Source: Gemmobacter lutimaris (GTDB taxonomy: Bacteria > Pseudomonadota > Alphaproteobacteria > Rhodobacterales > Rhodobacteraceae). From it: a stretch of 42,584 nt of DNA. Every line of letters starts with the position of its first letter. Position 1 is the stretch's first letter. The DNA lies in contig NZ_QXXQ01000022.1 of the NCBI RefSeq assembly GCF_003570715.1, positions 1 through 42,584 of the forward strand, read 5' to 3'. This document shows positions 33,593 to 42,436 of this stretch, piece by piece. The notes under the pieces are model-generated. The model was given only the letters and a program-made list of their open reading frames with translations, had not been told where the DNA came from and did not search any database. A program made the position numbers and the translations under genes.

Positions 33593-33865
33593 ATGCGCGT
33601 CGCCCTCGTCTGCAAGGACAAACCGCAATCCCTGCATATCCGGCAGGAAAACCGTCCCGCCCATCTGGAACACATCCAGTCGACCGGCGTGGTCGAAATG
33701 GCCGGACCGTTCCTGAACGAGGCGGGTGAGATGTGCGGCTCGCTGGTGATCCTTGAGGTCGAGACGCTGGATCAGGCGCGCGCCTGGGCGGAGGCCGATC
33801 CCTATGCCAGGGCCGGGCTGTTCGAAAGCGTGCAGATCACCGAATGGAAGAAGGTGATCGGATGA
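33593..33865 (+). CDS. YciI-like protein
   Basis: 90 residues with a ferredoxin-like fold of the YciI family: the HLEH segment includes the conserved histidine, followed by GPFLNEAGEMCGSLVILEV and then DPYARAGLFESVQITEW, which holds the conserved aspartate. Family members include 5-chloromuconolactone dehalogenase relatives, but most have no known reaction. AGGAG overlaps the gpsA stop and lies six bases before the ATG. It is coupled by ATGA to the EVE-domain gene. Confidence 0.9.
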   Translation: MRVALVCKDKPQSLHIRQENRPAHLEHIQSTGVVEMAGPFLNEAGEMCGSLVILEVETLDQARAWAEADPYARAGLFESVQITEWKKVIG

Positions 33866-34281
33866 ACTACTGGCTGTTCAAATCCGAACCCGACACCTGG
33901 AGCTGGGACCAGCAGGTCGCCAAGGGTGAGGCGGGCGAGGAATGGGGCGGCGTGCGCAACTATCAGGCCCGCAACAACATGCGCGCCATGAAGATCGGCG
34001 ACCGGGGATTCTTTTACCACTCCAATCAGGGGAAAGAGATCGTCGGCATCGTCGAGGTCAGCGCCGAAAGTGCGCCGGACAGCACCACCGACGATCCGCG
34101 CTGGGATTGCGTGCATATCCGCGCCATTCGCCCGCTTGCACGGCCCGTAACGCTGGAGGCCTGCAAGACCGAACCGGGGCTGGAGGAGATGGCGCTGGTC
34201 AAGACCTCGCGCCTGTCAGTGCAGCCGGTGACGGACGCCGAATGGAAGATCGTCTGCCGGATGGGGGGCGTCGAGCCATAA
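33862..34281 (+). CDS. EVE domain protein
   Basis: 139 residues covering a single EVE domain: MNYWLFKSEPDTWSWDQ, WGGVRNYQARNNMRAMKIGD, FFYHSNQ and IVGIVEV. EVE is a PUA-like fold related to YTH domains that binds modified bases in DNA or RNA, such as 5-methylcytosine derivatives. This stand-alone form is related to human THYN1 and is common in alphaproteobacteria. ATG 33862 overlaps the YciI stop. It is the last gene of the tsaD operon and ends just before a long GC-rich hairpin. Its place with tsaD may hint at RNA rather than DNA ligands, but this is speculative. Confidence 0.9.
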   Translation: MNYWLFKSEPDTWSWDQQVAKGEAGEEWGGVRNYQARNNMRAMKIGDRGFFYHSNQGKEIVGIVEVSAESAPDSTTDDPRWDCVHIRAIRPLARPVTLEACKTEPGLEEMALVKTSRLSVQPVTDAEWKIVCRMGGVEP

Positions 34282-34283
34282 AA

Positions 34284-34316
34284 ATGGAGGGCCCCAACCC
34301 CAAAGGGGCCCTCCAT
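34284..34316. terminator. 12-bp stem-loop after the EVE gene
   Basis: ATGGAGGGCCCC (34284-34295) and GGGGCCCTCCAT (34305-34316) form a perfect 12-base stem with a 9-base loop, three bases after the TAA stop. The T-tract (TTTTTA) is on the minus strand only, so by sequence it is a better terminator for leftward transcripts than for the tsaD operon it ends. It may serve both directions. Confidence 0.65.
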
Positions 34317-34437
34317 CCACCCCACGCGCTCCCTTGGCACCACGCGTGTTCTGAAAAAGGCCCCGGACATCCTGTCCATGGATTGACGATAGCGCGACTC
34401 GGGCAGGCCCTGCAAAGACCAAGTCCTTAAAATGCAA

Positions 34438-34462
34438 AACGCCCGCAGGATCTGCGGGCGTT
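34438..34462 (-). terminator. Rho-independent terminator of the DUF2853 gene
   Basis: AACGCCCGCAG (34438-34448) and CTGCGGGCGTT (34452-34462) form a perfect 11-base stem with a 3-base loop. On the minus strand the second arm is followed by TTGCATTTTAAGG. It lies 19 bases after the end of the minus-strand gene at 34482. Nothing coding is seen between 34317 and 34437. Confidence 0.8.
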
Positions 34463-34481
34463 GGCAGGAAAGGGAGAGGCA

Positions 34482-34823
34482 TCAGCCGTAAACAGCTTCC
34501 TTGCCGAAATGCTTGGTCAGCATGTAGTAGACGACCGCGCGATATTTGTTGCGCTCGGACCGGCCATAGATTTCCACCACAGCATTGATCGCTTCCATCA
34601 GCGCCGGGCTGTCGGCCAGACCCAGCTTCTTCATCAGGAAGTTCTTCTTCACGGTTTCCAGCTCGTCCGGCTGCGAGGCCGCAACGGTTTCGGCATCGGC
34701 GTTGTAGATCGCCGGGCCACAGCCGATGGTCACCTTGCGCAGCAGATCCATATCCGGGTCCATCTTGCACTTGTTGCGCAGGTCATCGGCATATTTGGCG
34801 ATCAGTTCGTCTCTTTTGCTCAT
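34482..34823 (-). CDS. DUF2853 family protein
   Basis: 113 residues, all-helical in appearance: KRDELIAKYADDLRNKCKMD, PDMDLLRKVTIGCGPAIYNA, DAETVA and a C-terminal ALMEAINAVVEIYGRSERNK followed by YRAVVYYMLTKHFGKE. This matches DUF2853, a small cytosolic family of unknown function found in alphaproteobacteria and others. ATG 34821-34823 has AAGGAG nine bases upstream; a longer frame opening would translate that site. It stands alone between a methyltransferase gene upstream and its own terminator. Confidence 0.85.
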   Translation of the reverse strand: MSKRDELIAKYADDLRNKCKMDPDMDLLRKVTIGCGPAIYNADAETVAASQPDELETVKKNFLMKKLGLADSPALMEAINAVVEIYGRSERNKYRAVVYYMLTKHFGKEAVYG

Positions 34824-34926
34824 CCCATGCTCCTTTTCGCCCCTCACGGGCCACGACGGCAGCCTAGGCCATCGCCGGGCCACGACAAAGGGAATTATCG
34901 CCGCGGGTTCCCCGCTGGCGGAAGGG

Positions 34927-35496
34927 TCAGGCTGCCGGGCGGTTGAGCTTAACGATCCACTGGTTCGCCATCAGCTTCAGTTCGGCCTGATCACCGAGTT
35001 CCTCCACCATGGCCTCGACCGCGCGTTTCACCGGGGCGCCCTGTGCATCGGACATCCAGTTGAAATCGTCGCCCGAGATGATGCCGTCATGCTTCACCTT
35101 CTTCAGGCACAGGGCGATGTCCTGACCGATGAAGGGCTCGTTATGGTTGCCGTCGATATAAACCCAGTCCAGCGAGGCATCGGGCAGCGCGGCCAGCGCC
35201 GCATCCGACATGGCGCGATGGATCTTCACCCGCGCGTCATCCCTGAACATGTCGCAGACGTCCTGATACTTCTGCTCCATCAGGTTTTCGTTCTTCTTCC
35301 GGCCAAAGCCGGTATTGCCGAATTCGGGTTGATAGAGCCACGGGTCGATCAGGTGCAGTTCTGCCGGTTCGCAGATTTCAAGGATGCGCTTGCTGAAGCC
35401 GCCTTCCCAGACGCCGATCTCGGCCACCCGCGCGCCTTTCGGCATGCCTTCCAGCATCCGGCCGCGCAGCTTTTCGCGTTTGGTTTCTTCTGACAT
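34927..35496 (-). CDS. Class I SAM-dependent methyltransferase
   Basis: 189 residues. Motif I is VAEIGVWEGGFSKRIL, then HLIDPW, DASLDWVYIDGNH and GIISGDDF, the pattern of the Methyltransf_24 group, which often modifies sugars or small molecules in polysaccharide and secondary-metabolite loci. The substrate is not evident. ATG 35494-35496 has GAGGCGGGAC just upstream; a GTG four codons earlier is possible. It lies downstream of ahcY on the same strand, which recycles the S-adenosylhomocysteine such enzymes release, but a 180-base gap with a hairpin separates them. Confidence 0.78.
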   Translation of the reverse strand: MSEETKREKLRGRMLEGMPKGARVAEIGVWEGGFSKRILEICEPAELHLIDPWLYQPEFGNTGFGRKKNENLMEQKYQDVCDMFRDDARVKIHRAMSDAALAALPDASLDWVYIDGNHNEPFIGQDIALCLKKVKHDGIISGDDFNWMSDAQGAPVKRAVEAMVEELGDQAELKLMANQWIVKLNRPAA

Positions 35497-35636
35497 GTCC
35501 CGCCTCACTCATTGATATGTTTTGCTTCGGATTACCGCGACATCGCCAAATTTTCCAATGAAAGCTGCGATTTTCGTGCAGTATCGACTGCTTGATGCAA
35601 TCATAACCCAGTTTGCGCGGCACGCAGGCCAGCGCC

Positions 35637-35665
35637 CTGGCGCGAGACATCCTGCCTCGCGCCAG
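35637..35665 (-). terminator. Stem-loop downstream of ahcY
   Basis: CTGGCGCGAG (35637-35646) and CTCGCGCCAG (35656-35665) form a perfect 10-base stem with a 9-base loop, ten bases past the ahcY stop. A competing stem GCCAG...CTGGC overlaps it. There is no T-tract, so termination strength is uncertain. Confidence 0.5.
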
Positions 35666-35675
35666 TCTTGCCGCC

Positions 35676-37070
<1,395 letters not shown>

Positions 37071-37156
37071 CCGCCGGTCTCCTTGCATTTCCGTTTGACG
37101 CTGAGATAGCACTCTGTAACTCGAGCGGCAATTGTCGCGGGTCCGGTGGTAAAACT

Positions 37157-37777
37157 ATGACGAGATCAGGAAACAATCGGGGCAAGCCCGCCCGGGCATG
37201 GCAGCGCATGCTGTCGGGCCGGCGGCTGGACCTGCTGGACCCGACCCCGATGGACATCGAGATCGCCGACATCGCCCACGGCCTTGCCTTCGTAGCGCGC
37301 TGGAACGGGCAGACCTCGGGCGACTGGCCCTATTCGGTGGCCGAACATTCGTTGCTGGTGGAACAGATCTTCGCGCGGCAAAACCCCGGCATCGCCGCGC
37401 GCTGGCGGCTGGCGGCCCTGCTGCATGACGCACCGGAATATGTGATCGGCGACATGATCAGCCCGGTGAAGGCCGCCATCGGTCCGGATTATGCCGAGCT
37501 TGACCAGCGCCTGACCGCCGCCATCCATCTGCGCTTTGGCCTGCCCGCCGCGCTGCCTGTGGCGGTCAAGAAGGCGATCAAGGCCGCCGATACGGTTTCC
37601 GCCTGGGCCGAGGCGGTGCAGATCGCGGGCTTCACGCGGGACGAGGCCGACCGGCTGTTCGGCCGCCCGCCGCATGCGCTGATCCCCGATCTGTCGATCC
37701 GGCTGCGCCCGCCGGTGCAGGTGCGCGCGGATTACACCGCCCGCCACCAGCAGCTTCTGGCCGAGATCGACGCCTGA
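37157..37777 (+). CDS. HD-domain hydrolase, YfbR-like
   Basis: 206 residues. The metal-binding set of HD phosphohydrolases is seen as AEHSLLV (first histidine), LLHDAPEYVIGDMISPVK (HD pair) and a later aspartate in KAADTVSAWAEA. The overall pattern resembles YfbR-type 5'-deoxynucleotidases, which act on deoxynucleoside monophosphates. The N-terminus WQRMLSGRRLDLLDPTPMDI is typical of the alphaproteobacterial form. The ribosome site before ATG 37157 is weak. It is divergent from ahcY and convergent with nadC, ending 12 bases from it. Confidence 0.83.
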   Translation: MTRSGNNRGKPARAWQRMLSGRRLDLLDPTPMDIEIADIAHGLAFVARWNGQTSGDWPYSVAEHSLLVEQIFARQNPGIAARWRLAALLHDAPEYVIGDMISPVKAAIGPDYAELDQRLTAAIHLRFGLPAALPVAVKKAIKAADTVSAWAEAVQIAGFTRDEADRLFGRPPHALIPDLSIRLRPPVQVRADYTARHQQLLAEIDA

Positions 37778-37789
37778 CGCGCCCCGCGC

Positions 37790-38626
37790 TCAGGCATCCA
37801 GCCCCAGATCGACCACCGGGGCAGAATGCGTCAGCGCCCCGACCGAGATGTAATCGACCCCGGTCGCCGCCACCTCGGCGATGCGCGGCAGTGCCATGTT
37901 GCCCGACGCCTCCAGCACCACCCGCCCCGCCGTCATGGCAACAGCTTCGGCCAGTGTCGCGGTCGTCATATTGTCCAGAAGCACGACATCCGCCACGCCC
38001 AGCGCCAGCACCTCCTCCAGCTGGTCCAGACGATCCACCTCGATCTCGACCCGCATCATATGGGACCGCGCCGCCCGCGCGGCCTCCAGCACCGGCCGGA
38101 TTCCCCCGGCGGCGGCGATGTGATTGTCCTTGATCAGAATGGCATCCGACAGGCCAAAGCGATGGCTGGAGCCGCCACCGTGCCGGACGGCAGCCTTTTC
38201 CACCGCGCGCAGGCCCGGTGTGGTCTTGCGGGTGCAGGTGATGCGGGCGCGGGTGCCCCGCGTTTCGGCCACGAAAGCGGCGGTCAGCGTGGCGATGCCG
38301 GTCATGCGCCCGGCAAAGTTCAGCGCCACCCGTTCCGCCATCAGGATCGACCCCGCCGCCCCTTCAACGGTCATCAGCGTCGTGCCGGGTTCGAAACGGT
38401 CGCCATCCTCAGCCAGCGCCACAACACGCAGCGCCGGATCGACCATGCGGAACGCCATCGCCGCCAGCCGCAGGCCCGAGGCCACCCCGGAACTGCGCGC
38501 ATTCAGCCGCGCCGCATGGTGCAGCCCCGGCGGGATGACCGCTGCGACGGTCGCATCGCCGGTCGGACCAAGATCCTCGGTCAGGGCATTGCGGACCAAG
38601 GGTTCCAGAAGAAGGTCGGGCAGCAT
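37790..38626 (-). CDS. nadC: Nicotinate-nucleotide pyrophosphorylase (carboxylating)
   Basis: 278 residues. Landmarks are ALTEDLGPTGDAT at the N-terminus, the RITCTRKTTPGLRAVEKAAV segment carrying active-site basic residues, GGSSHRFGLSDAILIKDNHI and the late VLLDNM and LEASGNM. The enzyme converts quinolinate and PRPP to nicotinate mononucleotide, the third step of de novo NAD synthesis. Its ATG overlaps the nadB stop by one base (TGATG), so it is translationally coupled. It is the last gene of nadABC. Confidence 0.96.
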   Translation of the reverse strand: MLPDLLLEPLVRNALTEDLGPTGDATVAAVIPPGLHHAARLNARSSGVASGLRLAAMAFRMVDPALRVVALAEDGDRFEPGTTLMTVEGAAGSILMAERVALNFAGRMTGIATLTAAFVAETRGTRARITCTRKTTPGLRAVEKAAVRHGGGSSHRFGLSDAILIKDNHIAAAGGIRPVLEAARAARSHMMRVEIEVDRLDQLEEVLALGVADVVLLDNMTTATLAEAVAMTAGRVVLEASGNMALPRIAEVAATGVDYISVGALTHSAPVVDLGLDA

Positions 38627-40173
38627 CAGGCAGTCACCTTTTCATCACGAAGCGCCTCGGCCTCCGCCAGCGTCAGGCGGCTGCGGCGGGCCAGAGTGGG
38701 GTCGGGTTGCGGATGGTCGGCGCGGAAATGCCCGCCCCGGCTTTCGCACCGCAACAGCGCGGCAGCAGCAATCAGCGTTGCCGCCGCCACCATGTTAAGC
38801 ATCGGTTCCGGCAACGCGCGCCGGGACATCAGGGCCAGATCCCCCAGCGCACGGCGCAGGCCGGATTCGCTGCGGATCACGCCGCAACAATCGGTCATCA
38901 GCCCGCGCAGATCGGCCACCATGGCAGGGTCAGGGCCCACGCCTTCGGTCCGCGGTGCCAGATGCACCTCCGGGGCTTCCCCGAGGGGAAGGTTCTCTGC
39001 CAGATCCGCCGCCGCGCGCGTGGCCATCACCAGCGCCTCCAGCAGTCCGTTGGAGGCCAGACGGTTCGCACCATGCAGCCCGGTCGCCGCCACCTCGCCC
39101 GCCACCCACAGCCCCGGCAGCGAACTGCGGCCACGCGAGTCGCAGGCAATGCCGCCCATATGGTAATGCGCGGCTGCGGCAACCGGGATGGGCTGTCGCG
39201 CCGGGTCGATCCCTACCTGCGCACAGGCCGCGGCCACCGTCGGGAAATGCGCTTTGCCGTTCCCGGCAAAGATCGCCCGTGCATCCAGCGCCGGCGCCAG
39301 CCCGGCCCGGCTTTGGGCAAAGACCGCACGGGCCACGATGTCGCGCGGCGCAAGCTCGGCCGCCGGATGCGCACCCGCCATGAAGCGCTGCCCCCGGCTG
39401 TTGACCAGCAAAGCGCCCTCGCCCCGCAGCGCCTCGGTCGCCAGCGGCGCGGGGTCGCCACCGCAGGCGATGGCAGTGGGATGGAACTGCACGAATTCCG
39501 CATCCGCCACTCGCGCACCCGCCCGTGCGGCAAGGCCCAGCCCCTGCCCGCGCACCCGGCCCGGATTGGTAGTGATCGCATAAAGCCCCGCCGCCCCGCC
39601 CGAGGCCAGCAGAACCGCAGGTGCCTTCAGGAGAACGGGCTGCGAGGGCACATCCGCGCGACCCAGCCAGACGCCGGTGACGCGGCCAGACGAAAGCGCC
39701 AGCCGTTGCGCCGCGAACCCCTCCAGCACCTGAACCGAAGGTGTGGCGCGCAAGGCCATGATCAGCCGCGCCATGATGGCGGCCCCGGCGCTGTCGCCCT
39801 GCACCCTTGCGACACGCGCCTGCCCATGCGCCGCCTCGCGCGACAGGGCGAAGGCCCCTGCGGCATCGCGGTCGAACGGCACGCCCAACGCCACGAGTGC
39901 CGCAACCGTCTCGGGCGCTGCCTCGGCCACGGCCTGCGCGACGGCGACGTCAACGATGCCCGCCCCTGCCACCACGGTATCGGCCACATGCGCCGCCACG
40001 CTGTCATCCGGCCCCAGCGCCGCCGCCACGCCGCCCTGGGCCCAGACCGACGAGGCGCCCTGCCCCAAAGGATCGGGCGAGATCACCAGAACCGGACGCG
40101 GGGCCAGCCGCAGCGCCGCCGTCAGCGCGGCAATCCCCGCCCCCAGAATGACGATGCGGCCGGTCTCGATCAT
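38626..40173 (-). CDS. nadB: L-aspartate oxidase
   Basis: 515 residues. The FAD motif is VILGAGIAALTAAL; SVWAQGGVAAAL, EFVQFHPTA, GIACDSRGRSSLPGLWVAGE and HGANRLASNGLLEALV are the landmarks of the NadB/succinate dehydrogenase flavoprotein family. It oxidises aspartate to iminoaspartate for NadA. I start at ATG 40171-40173, overlapping the nadA stop (ATGA); the open frame continues 72 codons upstream only as a shadow of nadA. The length agrees with the family, about 510-540. Confidence 0.96.
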   Translation of the reverse strand: MIETGRIVILGAGIAALTAALRLAPRPVLVISPDPLGQGASSVWAQGGVAAALGPDDSVAAHVADTVVAGAGIVDVAVAQAVAEAAPETVAALVALGVPFDRDAAGAFALSREAAHGQARVARVQGDSAGAAIMARLIMALRATPSVQVLEGFAAQRLALSSGRVTGVWLGRADVPSQPVLLKAPAVLLASGGAAGLYAITTNPGRVRGQGLGLAARAGARVADAEFVQFHPTAIACGGDPAPLATEALRGEGALLVNSRGQRFMAGAHPAAELAPRDIVARAVFAQSRAGLAPALDARAIFAGNGKAHFPTVAAACAQVGIDPARQPIPVAAAAHYHMGGIACDSRGRSSLPGLWVAGEVAATGLHGANRLASNGLLEALVMATRAAADLAENLPLGEAPEVHLAPRTEGVGPDPAMVADLRGLMTDCCGVIRSESGLRRALGDLALMSRRALPEPMLNMVAAATLIAAAALLRCESRGGHFRADHPQPDPTLARRSRLTLAEAEALRDEKVTA

Positions 40174-41228
40174 GCGGCGGCCTTCGCGGCGGAAAGCGCG
40201 ATCATCCGCTCCACCGCCGCGCGGGCGGGGGCCACGAGTTCCGCCGCCACCTCGACCGGGGTCGTCATGGAATGCAGCGACCACAGCACCTTTTCCAGCG
40301 TGATCATCTTCATGTAGGGGCACATGTTGCAGGGGCCGACAAACTCCACCGCCGGATGGGCATCGGCGATGTTCGAGGCCATTGAACATTCCGTCACCAG
40401 CAGCGCCTTCGTCGGGCGTTCGCGCGCGACGAAATCAATGATGCCCGCGGTAGAGCCGGTATAATCCGCCTCCGCCACCACATCGGGCGGACATTCGGGA
40501 TGGGCGATGATGGTGGTATCGGGCTGGAACGCGCGGAAATCCCGCAGATCCTGCGCGGTAAAGCGTTCGTGGACGATACAGGCGCCATCCCACCAGACCA
40601 CCCGCTTTTCCGGCACCTGCCGCGCCACGTTCTGCGCCAGATACTTGTCGGGCGCCATGATGACAGTATCGCCCGGCAGCGCCCGCACGATCTGCGCCGC
40701 ATTGGCCGAGGTGCAGCAGATGTCCGAGGCCGCCTTCACCGCTGCCGTCGTGTTGACATAGCTGACCACCGGCGCCCCCGGATACCGCGCGCGCATTTCG
40801 GCGATGCCCTCGGGCGTAATCGCCTCGGCCAGCGAACAGCCCGCCGCCATGTCGGGCATCAGCACCGTTTTGCAAGGGTTCAGGATTTTCGAGGTCTCGG
40901 CCATGAAATGCACGCCGCATTGCACGATCACCGGCGCGTCCACCCGCGTCGCGGCAATTGCCAGTTGCAGGCTGTCGCCCACCACATCGGCGATGCCGTG
41001 ATAGATTTCGGGCGTCATGTAGTTATGCGCCAGCACCACCGCACCGCGTTCCGCCTTCAGCCGGTTGATCGCCTGAACATAGGGCGCGTGCATGGCCCAG
41101 TCGGCAAAGGGCACCACCCGCGCCATGCGGCCCCATATGCCGCGCGTCGCCTCTGCCAGATCCAGCGAGGGACTCAGGTCATAGGCGCGGCTCAGGGTTG
41201 CGCGGATCTCGGGCAGGCTGGGCGACAT
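40170..41228 (-). CDS. nadA: Quinolinate synthase
   Basis: 352 residues. The 4Fe-4S ligands are expected among CGVHFMAETSKILNP, the VSYVNTTAAVKAASDICCTS region and CNMCPYMKMITL near the C-terminus. LAHNYMTPEIYHGIADVVGD and HPECPPDV are further landmarks. NadA condenses iminoaspartate with dihydroxyacetone phosphate to quinolinate. The cluster is oxygen-sensitive. It leads the nadABC operon, with ATG at 41226-41228 preceded by GAAGGGATGCCCC, a modest ribosome site, and a palindrome-bearing promoter 70-100 bases upstream. Confidence 0.96.
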   Translation of the reverse strand: MSPSLPEIRATLSRAYDLSPSLDLAEATRGIWGRMARVVPFADWAMHAPYVQAINRLKAERGAVVLAHNYMTPEIYHGIADVVGDSLQLAIAATRVDAPVIVQCGVHFMAETSKILNPCKTVLMPDMAAGCSLAEAITPEGIAEMRARYPGAPVVSYVNTTAAVKAASDICCTSANAAQIVRALPGDTVIMAPDKYLAQNVARQVPEKRVVWWDGACIVHERFTAQDLRDFRAFQPDTTIIAHPECPPDVVAEADYTGSTAGIIDFVARERPTKALLVTECSMASNIADAHPAVEFVGPCNMCPYMKMITLEKVLWSLHSMTTPVEVAAELVAPARAAVERMIALSAAKAAA

Positions 41229-41297
41229 GGGGCATCCCTTCGGCTGAAACGGGCTGAGCGGGCTTTACCGAAGAACTGAATGAGTTGCAATATATTG

Positions 41298-41331
41298 AAA
41301 ATAATAGATTATTTGTTTGCAGGCAAACAAA
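41298..41331 (-). promoter_or_regulatory. nadABC promoter with overlapping palindrome
   Basis: On the minus strand TTGCCT (41326-41321) and TATTTT (41303-41298) are 17 bases apart, a good -35/-10 pair. The -35 lies inside a perfect 20-base palindrome, TTTGTTTGCAGGCAAACAAA (41312-41331). A repressor bound there would block polymerase. NAD synthesis repressors such as NadQ control nadABC in other alphaproteobacteria; whether this matches their site I cannot verify. Confidence 0.65.
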
Positions 41332-41340
41332 ACCGCTTGC

Positions 41341-41825
41341 AGAGATCGCCCAAACTCCCCGGTTTGCGCTAGACCCGATGACCGAACCTGCCCCCGGCAG
41401 TATCGAAGCCGGCGCCGCAGCGCACCAGGTCTGCCGAACCTGAACGATCTGCTGCACAGGAGGCTGCCAAGCGTCATGACTCCGCCACGGGTGCAGCCGC
41501 CATCATCCCTTGCAGCCCAAAGATACATGGCACGGCGCAAGCCTTCACCGGCCCGACCATACCGTAGCGCATGCCTTTGAAGCCCCTATGTCCAGCACCA
41601 CCGTATCAGGGCCCTTGCCGAAACGGGTTCTCTGGATCGCCCCGCATTTCAGATGCGCGCCCACCTCCTTGTTCCGGGAAGGACGGATCGGCAGAGAGGA
41701 GGTGGCCGTCAGGCCCCGCCCCTGAACTCGTCAGCGCACGGGAATGGGCGGAACGTGCGGGCACCCCGGCGGGGTCGCACCGGGCGGCAATCAGGCAGCG
41801 GAAAGTCCAGCCACAGCGTCTGCCG
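41341..41825. other. Gene-poor stretch between nadA promoter and marR
   Basis: About 480 bases with no supported gene. Several short frames are open on both strands, but none has a ribosome site, a family resemblance or a composition clearly unlike chance in GC-rich DNA. It may be the remains of a decayed gene. I see no repeats or terminal inverted repeats in it. Confidence 0.5.
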
Positions 41826-42278
41826 TCAATCGGCCGGGTTTGCGCCTTCCTTCAACAACTGGTCCAGCGCCGCCTCCAGCCCTTCAAAGGCCGCCCCGAG
41901 GCGTTTTTCGATCTTTTCCTGATAGGCGCGCGCCAGCGGCAAGAGATCGGCCATCAGAGCCCGGCCCTCTGTCGTCAGGGCCAGCCTGATCAGACGGCGA
42001 TCCGTCGTGCTGGCTGATTTCGTCACCAACCCCCGTTCTTCCAGCCGCGATGCCGTCCGGCTGATCTCGTATTTCTCCAGTGCGACCCGCGCCTCGATGT
42101 CGCGCACTGAAATGTCGCCACCCGCACTTTCCAGATGCACCAGAACACGCCATTCCGGGATCGAGATGCCGAACCGCGTCCGATACTGGATCGCCAGTTC
42201 CTCACTGGTGCGCTTGGCTGCCACGGCGAGCCTGTAGGGCGTGAATCTGTCCAGATCGAACACATCGGCATCGGTCAT
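41826..42278 (-). CDS. MarR family transcriptional regulator
   Basis: 150 residues with a winged helix: ISIPEWRVLVHLESAGGDIS, VRDIEARVALEKYEISRTAS, RLEERGLVTKSASTTDRRLI and RLALTTEG, where the DRR of the wing is conserved. N- and C-terminal helices form the dimer interface. I start at ATG 42276-42278 with AAGGAG ten bases upstream; the longer frame crosses the promoter region. It is divergent from hmgA, so it probably represses homogentisate breakdown until a pathway intermediate binds; the ligand is inferred. Candidate sites TTGC-N4-GCAA lie in the gap. Confidence 0.9.
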   Translation of the reverse strand: MTDADVFDLDRFTPYRLAVAAKRTSEELAIQYRTRFGISIPEWRVLVHLESAGGDISVRDIEARVALEKYEISRTASRLEERGLVTKSASTTDRRLIRLALTTEGRALMADLLPLARAYQEKIEKRLGAAFEGLEAALDQLLKEGANPAD

Positions 42279-42341
42279 GACCCACGTCTCCTTTGCTATC
42301 TGCGCGTGGTTTCTTCGCCCGTGTATCGTCACCATTTTTCG

Positions 42342-42390
42342 TTGCCGTCGCAATGAGTATGTTGACATCGTTGCACATGCAACAATAATG
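42342..42390 (+). promoter_or_regulatory. hmgA promoter and two MarR-type operators
   Basis: TTGACA (42362-42367) and ATAATG (42385-42390) are 17 bases apart and point to hmgA. Between them lies the palindrome GTTGCA-CA-TGCAAC (42370-42383). A second inverted repeat with the same core, TTGC-N4-GCAA, lies at 42342-42353, its centre 29 bases away and closer to the MarR gene. Binding there would repress both directions. Confidence 0.65.
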
Positions 42391-42436
42391 ATCCGCAAAG
42401 CTCAAACACAGATTCGGAATTTGCGGAGACCCATCT

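Noticed and set aside
37071-37156. SAH riboswitch in front of ahcY
   Set aside because: Only 86 bases are available and I do not find the expected conserved stem or pseudoknot sequences.
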